From positions 30,927 through 94,926 of the forward strand of contig BPUI01000006.1 of the NCBI GenBank assembly GCA_019973575.1: DNA of 64,000 nucleotides, in the 5' to 3' direction. Source of the stretch: Gemmatimonadetes bacterium T265 (GTDB lineage Bacteria > Gemmatimonadota > Gemmatimonadetes > Gemmatimonadales > Gemmatimonadaceae). The notes under the pieces were generated by a model that was given only the letters and a program-made list of their open reading frames with translations, searched no databases and was not told the DNA's origin. Within the stretch, counting starts at the first letter, position 1. Every line of letters starts with the position of its first letter. The translations under genes and the position numbers were made by a program. This document shows, piece by piece, positions 51,934-61,917 of the stretch.

Positions 51934-52596
51934 TCGGGTCGGCGGGGTTGGGCGGCGGCTTCGCCGGGCTCGCGGGCTACCTCGTCTACGGCCGCGGGCG
52001 GGACGACGCGTCGCACGGGACCGAGGACGTGGCGGCCGTCGGGCGGGGGGCCGCGCGGGTCGCCTGGGTCGAGACGCGGAACCTCGAGACGACGGATCCC
52101 GCGGCGGCGGCGGAGATCATGGCGGCGACGGCGAAGGCGTTTCCGAACCGACTCGAGAAGCCCGTCTACCACGTCTAGCTCGCGTTCCACCCGGACGACC
52201 GCCCGACGGCGGCGATGCTGCGCGACGCCGCCGACCGGCTCCTGCACGACTTGGGGCTCGCGGGGCACGAGGCGGTGTTCGTCGCGCACCGGGACACCGC
52301 GCACCCCCAGGTGCACCTCATGGTCAATCGGGTGCACCTGGTGACCGGCCGGGTGTGGCGGAAGCGGTCGGCGACGCGCTCGCGGCGATCGGGCCGCGCG
52401 AGCGGCACCTGGCCGCCGCCGTCGCGGGCAGGCGCTCAACACGACTGTTCAGACCATCGCCCCGCGCGAGTTGCAGGCGGCCATGCAGGCGGTTCAGACG
52501 ACGATCGGGATCGTCACGGACCCCGCGGCGGTGCTGCGGGCGAAGGTGCGAGACGGGATCACGGCGGCGGTGACGCCGCCGGAACTGGAACGCTAG
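51930..52596 (+). pseudogene. Broken relaxase (MobP-type)
   Basis: The first 82 residues run to KPVYHV, then a TAG at 52176-52178 stops the frame; the same frame continues sensibly as LAFHPDDRPTAAMLRDAADR and HRDTAHPQVHLMVNRVHLVT, the His-rich relaxase motif III. Relaxases have Ser at the stop position, so a single TCG-to-TAG change explains it. After VWRKR the frame is lost by deletion, and an out-of-frame tail (TIAPRELQAAMQAVQTTIGI) ends at 52596. Mobilisation from this gene is therefore lost. Confidence 0.8.
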
Positions 52597-52965
52597 CCCG
52601 GTCCCACGGCGGGGGCGTGGTATAGGGCGGGCGCGCGGCGGCGGGCACGGCCGCCGCCGTCGGGCGGCGCGGGCGTCGCGCGCGCGGCGTCGCCGATGGG
52701 CCGTCGCGGGCCGGACCGGTCGAACCCGCCGCCCCGCTGTACCCGCACCTGCTATGCGGTGGACCCCGGGTCGGGACCGGCCCAGCGCGCGGGCTCGGTC
52801 CAGAGCCGCGGGATCGCGACGGCGTCGACCTCCGCGTCGGGGGCGCCCGCCGGGAGCGCGGGCGGGAGTCCCCGATCCTGGACCGGGTGAGCCGTTACCG
52901 GATAACCGAGCCCCGCTGGGGCCGTAGTAGCCGCCGGTCGCCCAGCGCGCCGGCGGCTCGTGCTG
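52597..52965. other. Gap with no gene
   Basis: About 370 bp of very GC-rich sequence between two decayed genes. I see no coding pattern, promoter or repeat that I can support. Confidence 0.4.
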
Positions 52966-53220
52966 TCAGCTCGGGTGCGGCCGCACGTTGGTGTACTCGT
53001 ACCGCCACGCATCGAGGACGGACTGGGCCTCGGCGTGCGAGGCGAACCCTTGCTGCGACAGGACCTCACGCCGGAGCGTGCCGTTGAACGCCTTGCCGTG
53101 CGCGTGGTCGCCCGGCGTGCCGGGCCGGCTGAACGCCAACGCGACGCGGGTGCAGTCCGCCCAGCGGTCCCGCGCGACCGCGGTGAACGCGTTCCCCTGG
53201 TCCGCCTGCGTCGCGGACGT
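52966..53220 (-). pseudogene. IS3-type transposase C-terminal remnant
   Basis: Minus-strand translation gives QADQGNAFTAVARDRWADCT, VALAFSRPGTPGDHAHGKAF, NGTLRREVLSQQGFASHAEA and WRYEYTNVRPHPS then a stop. This is the end of an IS3/IS481-like integrase, but the residue at the catalytic Glu (normally IEAFNGTLR) is Lys (GKAFNG), and the upstream part is missing. It is dead. Confidence 0.7.
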
Positions 53221-54191
53221 CAGGCCGGCGCCGGTGCCCGCGCCGCCCCGCTGCGCCGTGACGCTCGATCCGTCGGGGTGGCCTCTGCGAGCGGGGTCGG
53301 CGCCGGCCGTGCCGCTGACGGCGCCGGCGCGCGGAGCGGGTGCCCCGCGGGCAGCAAGGGCGCGACGGCGTCGCGGCCGAACTCCAGCGCGCGCCGCCGC
53401 AGCCAGACGTCGCGCAACTCATCCGGCGGCTCGTCCGCCGCGCCGTACGTGCCCAGCGCCGGGTACGCCGCGAGGACGGCCGCGCGGAAGTCCGCGCGGT
53501 AGCCGGCGAGGACGTCCGGCGTGGCCGCCGAGTCGCCCGCCATCGCGCGCAGCAGGGCCACCGCGCCGGCGACCCCCCGGGGCGCCACGTCGCGGTCCAT
53601 CACGATCGCGAGCAGGTCGCCGACATGGACCCGGCGGCGCGGGGCCCGAGCGGGCTCGGGCGCGCCGCCCGCCGGCCGCGCGGGCGGGCTCGGGAGCCGC
53701 GCGGCGTACGCCGGGTCGGCGCACGTGTCGAACAGCCTGCGGTCGGTGCCCGGCGCGCGGCCCGCGGCCGGCGGCGGCGTGCCGGGCGGCCCGATGCACC
53801 CCCGGCCGCCGGTCCGGTGGCGGCGCAGGGGGTGGGTCGCCGGCAGCCGCGGCGCGGGGAGGTAGCGCCCGAACTCCTGCGCGCGGCGCCGGAGCCAGAG
53901 CGCCCGCAGCTCGAGCGGCGGGGGCACGTCGTCGGCGTACGCGCCGAGCTCGGGGTACGCGGCCAGGACCGCGGCGGCGAAGTCGCCCGCGTAGGCGCGG
54001 CAGTCCGCGAGGAAGTCGGCGTCCGGCGCCGGGGGCCGGCCCGCCATGTAGCACCGCAGGACCGCGAGGCCGACGAACCCCCGCGGCGACGCGCCGGGCG
54101 CGTGCATCACCGCCGCCAGCAGGTCGCCGACGTGGAAGCGGCGCGCCGGGCCGGCTCCCGGCGCGTTACGGGCGGCCGGGTCGGAACTCAT
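53220..54191 (-). CDS. Protein with two tandem copies of an unknown ~100-residue domain
   Basis: 323 residues. Copy 1 starts RRFHVGDLLAAVMHAPGASP and ends near RYLPAPRLPATHPLR; copy 2 starts RRVHVGDLLAIVMDRDVAPR and ends VAPLLPAGHPLR. Shared positions include FxxAVLAAYP(E/A)LGxY and the RxxWLRRRAxEFGR block. A Pro/Gly-rich linker joins them. No known fold is recognised; the VGDLLA(A/I)VM start and WLRRRA helix suggest an all-helical module. It overlaps the upstream lipoprotein gene by 26 bp. Confidence 0.65.
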   Translation of the reverse strand: MSSDPAARNAPGAGPARRFHVGDLLAAVMHAPGASPRGFVGLAVLRCYMAGRPPAPDADFLADCRAYAGDFAAAVLAAYPELGAYADDVPPPLELRALWLRRRAQEFGRYLPAPRLPATHPLRRHRTGGRGCIGPPGTPPPAAGRAPGTDRRLFDTCADPAYAARLPSPPARPAGGAPEPARAPRRRVHVGDLLAIVMDRDVAPRGVAGAVALLRAMAGDSAATPDVLAGYRADFRAAVLAAYPALGTYGAADEPPDELRDVWLRRRALEFGRDAVAPLLPAGHPLRAPAPSAARPAPTPLAEATPTDRASRRSGAARAPAPA

Positions 54192-54660
54192 ACTGCCGCA
54201 TCACCGAGTCCATCGCGGCCTTGCGCGCGACGGGGTCGCGCGCGAGCGCGCGGGTCCGGGCGTTGAACGCGTCCAGCCGGCGGCCCGCGTCCTCCACGGC
54301 CCGCGCGGTGGCGACCTCGGATGCCGCGGTGGAGACGGCCGCGCAGTTCGGCTTGGCGCCGTCGGCCTCGAGGCCGGGCCGGGGCCGGCCGTCGCCGCAG
54401 TAGGCGAGCGCCTTCGCCCACCGGCCCGCCGCGTCGGTGCGGGCCTGCTCGCGCCAGTAGCCGGCGGTGTAGCGGTGGCTCTCGGCCGTCGTAGTGAGGG
54501 CGGCGAGCGGGTCGTCGCCGTCGGCGACCTGTTGCGGCGACGGCCGGCACGCGCCGAGTAAGGCGAGCACCGCGGCAGGAGCGACCGCTGTGAACCACAC
54601 CTGCGGTCTCGGCCGGACATGACCATGCGCCGAGATACGGGAACGGAGGTGAGACGGCAT
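54166..54660 (-). CDS. Putative plasmid lipoprotein (EexN/TrbK-like)
   Basis: 164 residues from ATG 54660. Signal ending in VAPAAVLALLGAC, a clear lipobox with Cys at about residue 38. The mature part (SPQQVADGDDPLAALTTTAE, YWREQARTDAAGRWAKALAY, CGDGRPRPG) resembles small entry-exclusion lipoproteins next to conjugation genes, but homology is not secure. The tail is Arg/Ala-rich. Confidence 0.6.
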   Translation of the reverse strand: MPSHLRSRISAHGHVRPRPQVWFTAVAPAAVLALLGACRPSPQQVADGDDPLAALTTTAESHRYTAGYWREQARTDAAGRWAKALAYCGDGRPRPGLEADGAKPNCAAVSTAASEVATARAVEDAGRRLDAFNARTRALARDPVARKAAMDSVMRQYEFRPGRP

Positions 54661-54790
54661 AGCACGGGGCGCGTGCAGTGCGCCGCGAGCATCCGGAACG
54701 GAAGCCCAGCGCGCGGCGTCGCTACGTTTGGTCTGCAATGCTACGAGTAGTATGTAGCGAGCGAATCTGTCAAGCGGCGAGCGTCACCGG

Positions 54791-55087
54791 GTGTCCCGGC
54801 CGTCCGCCCTCGACCCGCGCCTCGTCGGCGCCGTGCTGCGCGGCCTCCGCGAGCGCGCGGGGCTGTCGCAGGAGGCCCTGGGCGATGCGGCCGCCGTGCA
54901 CCGCACGCACGTCGGCTTCCTCGAGCGCGGCGAACGCAACGCGACCCTGGACAGCGTCGCCCGCGTGCTCGGCGCGCTCGGGGTCACGTGGGCCGAGTTC
55001 GGGGGCGCCCTTGATGACAGGCGGCCCCTGCACGTGCGCCCGCACACCCAGCGTGACCCCCCGACGCGCGGTGCCCGCAAGCGTTGA
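54791..55087 (+). CDS. XRE-family HTH regulator
   Basis: 98 residues from a GTG. The helix-turn-helix is GLSQEALGDAAAVHRTHVGF then LERGERNATLDSVARVLGAL, the classical Cro/CI fold. The tail is Pro/Arg-rich. It lies divergent from the lipoprotein gene and may control it. Confidence 0.85.
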   Translation: MSRPSALDPRLVGAVLRGLRERAGLSQEALGDAAAVHRTHVGFLERGERNATLDSVARVLGALGVTWAEFGGALDDRRPLHVRPHTQRDPPTRGARKR

Positions 55088-55223
55088 TCGGCGCCAGGAA
55101 TCCGTAAGGCGAGCATCGGGAGCGAGATGTGGGAGACGCGATCCGTCGCGGGCAGCCGTGGAGCGGTGGTGAGTAGGTGTCCCCCAAGATGGGGGATATC
55201 CGAACGCGCCGCAACGTGCGCGC

Positions 55224-55607
55224 ATGCCCCCCGTCTCCCCGCGCCGGCCCGCGGCCGCGCGCCCGCCCCCCGAGCAGGCACGCGGGCCGGCGCGCGAGCC
55301 CGCGCGCCCGCCGCGGCGGAACCGGTTCCCCTCCCCCACGCGGGCGCCCGAGTACCAGTACATGCTGGGCGAGTTGCGGGCCGCCCGCGAGGCGCTCGGC
55401 CTCACGCAGGGCGAGGTGGGGCGGCGCCTCGGGCGGGGGGACCAGTTCGTCTCGAAGTGCGAGACCGGCGACCGGCGGATGGACCCGATCGACCTGCTGC
55501 GCTTCGCCCAGCTGTACGGGCGTCCCGTCGTGTCGTTCCTTCCTACACTCCCCGACCACGGCGACGCACGGGCGGGCCCGCGGCCGCGCGCGCCGGCCGC
55601 CCGTTAG
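55224..55607 (+). CDS. XRE-family HTH protein with disordered N-terminus
   Basis: 127 residues. The first ~45 are Pro/Arg-rich; the HTH is LRAAREALGLTQGEVGRRLG then QFVSKCETGDRRMDPIDLLR. FAQLYGRPVVSFL follows. It resembles phage/plasmid repressors. It is separate from the previous XRE gene by 136 bp. Confidence 0.78.
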   Translation: MPPVSPRRPAAARPPPEQARGPAREPARPPRRNRFPSPTRAPEYQYMLGELRAAREALGLTQGEVGRRLGRGDQFVSKCETGDRRMDPIDLLRFAQLYGRPVVSFLPTLPDHGDARAGPRPRAPAAR

Positions 55608-56001
55608 GTGGTTGACGTTAGGCCCGTGTGGGAGGTGCGACGCGGCGATCGCGTCACGGGCCGCCGTCTCCACGCTGCGTGGTGAGTGTCGCAGAACGCG
55701 TCGCAAAACTGGCCGCCCCTCGCAACGGGGCGTGTTTCAGTGCCAGCGTTTTAGGAAGCTGCCGCTGCGAGAAGAGCAGAGTTTTTGACAACAGTTTCGG
55801 GACATCTCACCAAGCGCACTAACGCGGCCTCGGCGGAAGCTGGGCCGGTCTGACGTCAGTATCTCCATCCGCGAGCGCGCAGGTCACGATTCGCGCCTCG
55901 GAGAACTGCTGTTTGCGGGCGCTGCTGTGCGCAGATACGTTGGTTACCCTGCTACACGCGCGATGCTGCACCACTGCCCACGCTACCTGGAGATTTCGCC
56001 T
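55608..56001. other. Intergenic region before the KTSC and nuclease genes
   Basis: About 390 bp, less GC-rich than the surroundings. A GTTAGGC heptamer is at 55617-55623. No reading frame makes sense until the KTSC gene; promoters for it and the nuclease are probably here. Confidence 0.4.
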
Positions 56002-56217
56002 GTGGACCGCACACCCGTTACGTCGTCGAACCTGGCTGCAATCGGCTACGACGCGTCGTCGCGTACTTTGGAGGTGGAGTTCACGAACGGCTCGGTGTAC
56101 CAGTACAGCGGAGTGCCACAGCACGTGTACGACGGCCTGATGGCAGCCAAGTCCCATGGGACGTACCTGAACCAGTACGTCAAGAAGGGTCCTTACCCGT
56201 ACACGCAGGTCCGATAG
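56002..56217 (+). CDS. KTSC-domain protein
   Basis: 71 residues if GTG 56002, which has GGAG upstream, is the start. The KTSC pattern is complete: VTSSNLAAIGYDASSRTLEV, EFTNGSVYQYSGVPQHVYDG, LMAAKSHGTYLNQYVKKGPY. Such proteins are often fused to or next to nucleic-acid enzymes; here it lies 35 bp before an OLD nuclease, likely in the same operon. Confidence 0.82.
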   Translation: MDRTPVTSSNLAAIGYDASSRTLEVEFTNGSVYQYSGVPQHVYDGLMAAKSHGTYLNQYVKKGPYPYTQVR

Positions 56218-56252
56218 GCAAGCGGCACACGTAGATACCCGGCGCAGTCGTC

Positions 56253-58181
56253 ATGCGCATCCGCAAGCTTCGGGTACAGGGTTTTCGATGCCTGCGCGAC
56301 GCGACGCTCGAGTGCGAACGCTTCACAGCGCTCGTCGGGCCGAACGGTGTAGGCAAATCGACGTTCCTACGAGCGCTGGAGCTGTTTTATCAGCCCCACC
56401 CACGCCTCACCGCGGACGACTTCTGCGGCGGGGACACGTCCGCCGAGCTTGTAATCGCGGTCACATACGTCGACCTCTCGGCCGAGGCGAGCACGCAGTT
56501 CTCGAAGTACATGCAGATGGGCACGCTCACGGTCGAGCGAGTGTTTTCGCTCGACGGCGGTCGGGTGGGCAACCGATTTTATGGCACGTCGCGGCGGCAC
56601 CCCGGGTTCGATTCCGTCCGCGCTGGCCTTTTGGTCAAGGACCGCGGGAAGACCGCACGGGCAGCGTACGACGCACTCCGCGAACGGCCCGAGTACGCCG
56701 GATTACCGGCATGGACACAGCTCGGCGCTGTCGCTGAGGCGTTGGGTGTGTGGGAGGATGCGAACGCCGACGCGTGTGAGCCCGCTCGGGACGACGGCCA
56801 GTTCTTCGGGTTCACGGAGGTCGCCCAAGGGTACCTCGGAAGGTTCACCCGACTTTTGTACGTGCCCGCGGTTCGGGAGGCGGCCACCGACGCGGCCGAG
56901 TCGAAGGGGTCGGTCATGAGCGACCTCCTCGATCTAGTCGTTCGGAACGCCTTGTCCACGAAGGAGCCGTTCCGACGCCTGCAAACGAGGACGCAAGCCC
57001 TCTACGAGCGCCTCATCTCTCCCACCCGTGTTCCAGAGTTGGGCGCGCTCGGCGGCCAGCTCACCAGCACGCTCCGAAGCTTCGTTCCCGATGCTGCCTT
57101 GACGCTCACGTGGCGACCGCCGGGGGAGGTGCAACTGCCCCTGCCGACGGCGGACGTCAAGCTGACCGAGGGTGCGTACGAAACCGCCGTCGACCGCACC
57201 GGGCACGGGCTGCAGCGCGCGTTCATCTTGACCATGCTGCAGCACTTGGCCGTCGCGCGCGTCTCGTCGGGTTCCGGTGAGAAGAGCACCCTCCCGAGCC
57301 TCGTGCTGGCGATCGAGGAGCCCGAGCTCTACCAGCACCCGAACCGGCAACGCCACCTCGCGAAGACGCTGACCAAGGTCGCGGGCGGTTCGATCCCGGG
57401 GGTCGCGCAGGACACACAGGTGATTTGCGGGACGCACTCGCCGCTGTTCGTGGGCGTCGACCGTATTCACGAAATCCGGTTACTCCGGCGGGCCGCGGAC
57501 GACCCCGAGGACGTCCGGTGTACGCGCGTGTTTCGGACCGACCTCGGCGCGGTGGCAGACGCCTTGTGGGAGGCGGACGGCCGACCGTCGCCGCGCTACA
57601 CCGCGGCCGCGCTCCTCCCGCGGCTCAAGCCGATCATGACTCCTTGGATCAACGAGGGCTTCTTCGCGGACGCCATCGTCTTAGTCGAGGGCGAGGACGA
57701 CCGCGCGGCGCTGTTCGGGGTCGCGCAGGTCCTCGGCGTCGACTTGGAGAGCCACGGCGTGGCAGTCCTGCCCTGCAGCGGGAAGACCTCGCTCGACCGC
57801 CCATACGCGATCTTTCGCAGTCTCGGGATCCCGGTCTACCTCGTGTGGGACGGCGACAAAGGTGGGAAAGACGCGCGGCCGGAGGATAACCACCGCCTAC
57901 TACGGCTGACGGGCCACCCCCTTGTCGACTGGCCGTCCGAGGTCAATGGATCGTTCGCGTGCTTCGAGCAAGACTTGGAGACTACCATGCGCTCGGAGCT
58001 CGGGGGCGAAGTGTATGATGGCATTCTAGGAATTTGTCAGCGTGAGTTCGCTATTCCGAAGCTCAAGCATGCTCGAAAGAACCCTACCGTCGTCGCGCGT
58101 GTCATCGAGGAAGCGAAGACGCGCGGGTGCACGTGCGCAACCCTCGAACAGATCGTCAGGGCGGCACAAGCACTGGCCTGA
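56253..58181 (+). CDS. OLD-family ATP-dependent endonuclease
   Basis: 642 residues. Walker A LVGPNGVGKSTFLRALEL near residue 30; LVLAIEEPELYQHPNRQRHL (Walker B), and QVICGTHSPLFVGVDRIHEI (H-loop). The C-terminal TOPRIM has DAIVLVEGEDDRAALFGVAQ (catalytic Glu) and VYLVWDGDKGGKDARPEDNH (DxD). This is a class 1 OLD nuclease, a family that includes phage-defence nucleases. No UvrD-like helicase follows, so it is not a Gabija pair. Composition is less GC-rich than the T2SS region. Confidence 0.88.
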   Translation: MRIRKLRVQGFRCLRDATLECERFTALVGPNGVGKSTFLRALELFYQPHPRLTADDFCGGDTSAELVIAVTYVDLSAEASTQFSKYMQMGTLTVERVFSLDGGRVGNRFYGTSRRHPGFDSVRAGLLVKDRGKTARAAYDALRERPEYAGLPAWTQLGAVAEALGVWEDANADACEPARDDGQFFGFTEVAQGYLGRFTRLLYVPAVREAATDAAESKGSVMSDLLDLVVRNALSTKEPFRRLQTRTQALYERLISPTRVPELGALGGQLTSTLRSFVPDAALTLTWRPPGEVQLPLPTADVKLTEGAYETAVDRTGHGLQRAFILTMLQHLAVARVSSGSGEKSTLPSLVLAIEEPELYQHPNRQRHLAKTLTKVAGGSIPGVAQDTQVICGTHSPLFVGVDRIHEIRLLRRAADDPEDVRCTRVFRTDLGAVADALWEADGRPSPRYTAAALLPRLKPIMTPWINEGFFADAIVLVEGEDDRAALFGVAQVLGVDLESHGVAVLPCSGKTSLDRPYAIFRSLGIPVYLVWDGDKGGKDARPEDNHRLLRLTGHPLVDWPSEVNGSFACFEQDLETTMRSELGGEVYDGILGICQREFAIPKLKHARKNPTVVARVIEEAKTRGCTCATLEQIVRAAQALA

Positions 58182-58241
58182 AGCCGCAGGGCTGTGTATC
58201 GGGGGTAGTACGAGGTCCCACGTACGCAGGTGAATAGGCGT

Positions 58242-58891
<650 letters not shown>

Positions 58892-58957
58892 CTATGCAAG
58901 TACACCCAAGCTCGCGCGGGCGCGGAACAGGCAAGTTCGCGCACCCGGTCGTGCTGT

Positions 58958-59833
58958 TCAGTCGTGGTCTCTCGCTCCTGATAAGGGTGGCGGGTGCCCC
59001 GGAGCGCCGCTCGGTGACGCGTCGCTGCGGGGCGCGAGGAGGGCGCCCAGTTCACGGAGCCGGTAGCTCCGCCCGTCGATGTGGACCACGGCCACGTGGT
59101 GCAGCCGCCGGTCGAGGATCGCCGTCGTGAGGATCTCGTCGCCGGCGAAGATCTCCGGCCAGTCCCGCACGTGCTTGTTCGAGGTCAGCACGATGCTCCC
59201 GCGCTCGTAGCGCGCCGACACGAGCCGGAAGAAGAGGTTCGCCTCCATCCGGTCCAGCGGGCGGAAGCCGACCTCGTCGATGATGAGCAGCCCGCAGTTG
59301 AAGTACCGCTTCGCCCGGAGCCGGGCGGGCGGTACCGCGGCGTCCGCCCGCAGCACGTGCATCAGGTCGTCCAGGACGAAGTGCGCCACCGAGAAGCCGT
59401 TCTTGATCGCCTTCACGCCGAGCGCGGTCGCGAGGTGGCTTTTGCCGACCCCGGGCGGCCCGAGGAAGAGCACGTTGGTCTTCTCGCGGAGGTAGCTGCA
59501 CGTGGCCAGCGCCTCGAGCTGCCGGCGGTCGGCCTTGGGCTGGAAGCCCCAGTCGAAGTCCTCGAGCGTCTTGCCCGGCGGGAGGCCCGAGAGCTTGAGC
59601 ATGGTCGTCACGCGGCGCTCGTCCTTGCGCTCCAGCTCCCCGGTGAGCACCAGGTCGAGGAACGCCGTGGGCGAGAGCCCCTCGCGGGCGGCCTGCTCCA
59701 GGAGCTCGGGCAGGACGCCAGCCGGGTAGTCGAGGCCTAACGCGGTCAGCTTGGCGGCGAGCGGGTCGAGGTCTGGGAGGGCCGGGGGCGTGGCGGCACG
59801 CGGCGTTGTGGCTGCGGGTGCGCGCGGCTTCAT
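58958..59833 (-). CDS. istB: IS21-family helper ATPase IstB
   Basis: 291 residues, starting at ATG 59833, which overlaps the istA end. N-terminal helical region (LLEQAAREGLSPTAFLDLVL), then the AAA core: LFLGPPGVGKSHLATALGVK (Walker A), NCGLLIIDEVGFRPLDRMEA (Walker B), SIVLTSNKHVRDWPEIFAGD. The tail is Pro/Arg-rich. It is complete. Confidence 0.93.
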   Translation of the reverse strand: MKPRAPAATTPRAATPPALPDLDPLAAKLTALGLDYPAGVLPELLEQAAREGLSPTAFLDLVLTGELERKDERRVTTMLKLSGLPPGKTLEDFDWGFQPKADRRQLEALATCSYLREKTNVLFLGPPGVGKSHLATALGVKAIKNGFSVAHFVLDDLMHVLRADAAVPPARLRAKRYFNCGLLIIDEVGFRPLDRMEANLFFRLVSARYERGSIVLTSNKHVRDWPEIFAGDEILTTAILDRRLHHVAVVHIDGRSYRLRELGALLAPRSDASPSGAPGHPPPLSGARDHD

Positions 59834-61173
59834 GCGCAGGCCCTCGCCGCCGGCCGGCCGTCCACGGGCGACGTGCCCACCTGCGCGTCGACGAGCGCGA
59901 CGTAGTCGGCCATCGGCCGCGCGACCTGCGCCGCGTCGAGCTGTGCCAACGCGCCGCCCGGCTCGCCCGCAAGCTGCAGCCGGGCGCGGCGCCCCAGCGG
60001 CGTCGGCGCGCGCACCGCGGCCGTCGAGGGCCCGTCGTAGTGCGTGTCGTCGAGCACGAGCCGGCGGGCCGTATGCCGCGCATGGCGCGCGACCTCCGCG
60101 CCCTCGGCGAGCACCACCACGTGCTGCGCGGTGCCGCGCACCTCGAGCTGGCGCCCGACCCAGGCGAAGGGGACCGAGTAGCGCCGGCCCTCGAAGCTCA
60201 CGAGGCAGTCGCGGCTCACGCGCCGCACGACGACGCAGTCGAACGGCTCGTGCACGCCCGGCACCGCGCGCAGGAGCGGCCGCTCCGCCGCGAGCGCCTC
60301 GCCGACGGTCGTCCCGGTCGCGGGGCACCGCCGCCGGACCAGGAGCTCACCGGCGCGCGTGTCTCACGCCCTCTGCAGCGCGTCGAGCCCGCCCCAGTCC
60401 GCGAGCAAGAGGTCGGCGAACGCGCTCCGCGTGCCGCGCACCTGGCGCTCGACCTTGCCCTTGTCGGAGCCCGTCGCCGCGCGGCACGGGTCGACGCCGA
60501 AGCCGCACGTGCGGGCGAACGTGTGGAACGCCGCCGAGATCACCGCGGTCGGCCCCGCGCCCGACGCCACGGCGGTCGTGAGATGGTCGATGCGCACCCA
60601 CAAGGGCACCCCGCCGTAGCGCCGGAACAGGGCGAGGTGGCCCGTCTGCCAGGCGAGCTGCGTCATCGTCGGGCTCACCCACACGAACGTCGCCCGGCAG
60701 TGCGCGAGCGTGCCGATCAGGCCGTAGAGGGTGCGGCGCTCGCCGTCGATGCGGGCCTGCCACTCGAACCAGTCGTGCTGGGCCTGCACGCCCGGCGGAG
60801 TCTCGACCCGGCGGACCGCCTGCACCGGCGGCGCCGCGAAGCGCCGGCGCAGGTAGCGCCGGACCGCTTGGTAGCTCCCCGCGAACGCGTACTCGCGGAC
60901 CAACACGTCGTGCAACACCGAGGCGGGGAGCGCCCGCTCGCCGTCGGCCGGGGTGTCGCCGAAGCGCGTGAGCACCGCGTCCACGCGCTCCTGCCATCCA
61001 TCCAGTGCCGACGCGCGGTCCCTCCGTCCGTCGGGCGCATCCGGCGCGCGTTTCAGTCGGTAGCGCAGGCCCGACTCCGCCACCCCGAGCTGTCGCGCCA
61101 CCTGCCGGATCGAGGCGCCTCGCCCGACCATCTCCGTCGCAACCATCACCTGGTCCCTCCGCAACGTCGCCAT
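59830..61173 (-). pseudogene. istA: IS21 transposase IstA with internal stop
   Basis: From ATG 61173 the DDE transposase is normal: HTH region VARQLGVAESGLRYRLKRAP, VQAQHDWFEWQARIDGERRT (first Asp), PLWVRIDHLTTAV (second Asp), GSDKGKVERQVRGTRSAFAD (Glu). At 60366-60364 a TGA interrupts the frame just after LDALQRA; the same frame goes on as PATGTTVGEALAAERPLL and FDCVVVRRVSRDCLVSFEGR to the stop at 59830. A TGG-to-TGA change would explain it. The element may be non-autonomous unless the stop is read through. Confidence 0.85.
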
Positions 61174-61917
61174 GAAGTGCTCCGCCTCGGGTGACGTGGT
61201 GCCCGAAGCGAAGGGGGCCGGCGGCGCCGGCCCCGGTCAAGGCGAGTGCGCGAACTTGCCTGTTTTCAGCCGCGCGAAGATGGGTGATCGTCCACACCGC
61301 CCCCGCCAGGGGGCGGACCTCGGGCCGGACCCGCTCGGCGAAGAGGGCGAGGATGCCCGCGTCGACGTGGTCCGTCTTCGCGAGCTGGCCGGTCGCTTTG
61401 GCGAAGTCGCGCACCTGGCGCGGGTTCGCGACCACCACCGAGAGCTGCGCGGCCGCGAGCGCGGCGACCACGGCGAGCTCGTGTCCGCCCGTTGCTTCCA
61501 AGACCACGAGGGAGGGCGCGCCGCAGGTGAGGCGCTCGACGAGTGCGCCAATCCCCGCGTCCGTGTTCGCGACCGTCCAGGACGCCCCGCCCGGCCGGAC
61601 CGCCACCACCAGCTCGCCTTTCGCGACATCGATGCCGACGAACATCGTCTCTCCCCGCGTATGGGTGTCCCGCAACGCTCGGCGGTCCTCCGCTTCCTCG
61701 CCGCCTCGGCCCCCTCTTGCGTGATTCGGGTGTGGCACCGCGTGCCGCGCACCCCGGCAACTTTTCGGGCTCACTGCGACAGAAATCGGCACGCCGCTCT
61801 GACTAACGCACGGTGTTCACCACCCAGACAACATCGAGCTGGCGCCCGGTTCAGCGTGCATGCAGAATCACGCACGCGCTAGATACAAGACATCAACAAC
61901 GATCCTCGTGTTACCCT

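Larger units (their letters stand above)
58893..61296 (-). mobile_element. IS21-family element (istAB) inside the IS110 gene
   Basis: 2,404 bp flanked by a 5-bp duplication, CCGCC at 58888-58892 and 61297-61301. Terminal repeats resemble each other over about 50 bp; the inner 19 bp, AACAGGCAAGTTCGCGCAC, are identical (58926-58944 and, inverted, 61246-61264). Ends start TG(C/T)..CACCC, usual for IS21. Contains istA (with a stop) and istB. Confidence 0.88.

Noticed and set aside
56253..58181. Gabija defence system
   Set aside because: The OLD nuclease is present but the required UvrD-like helicase (GajB) is missing; the next gene is an IS110 transposase.
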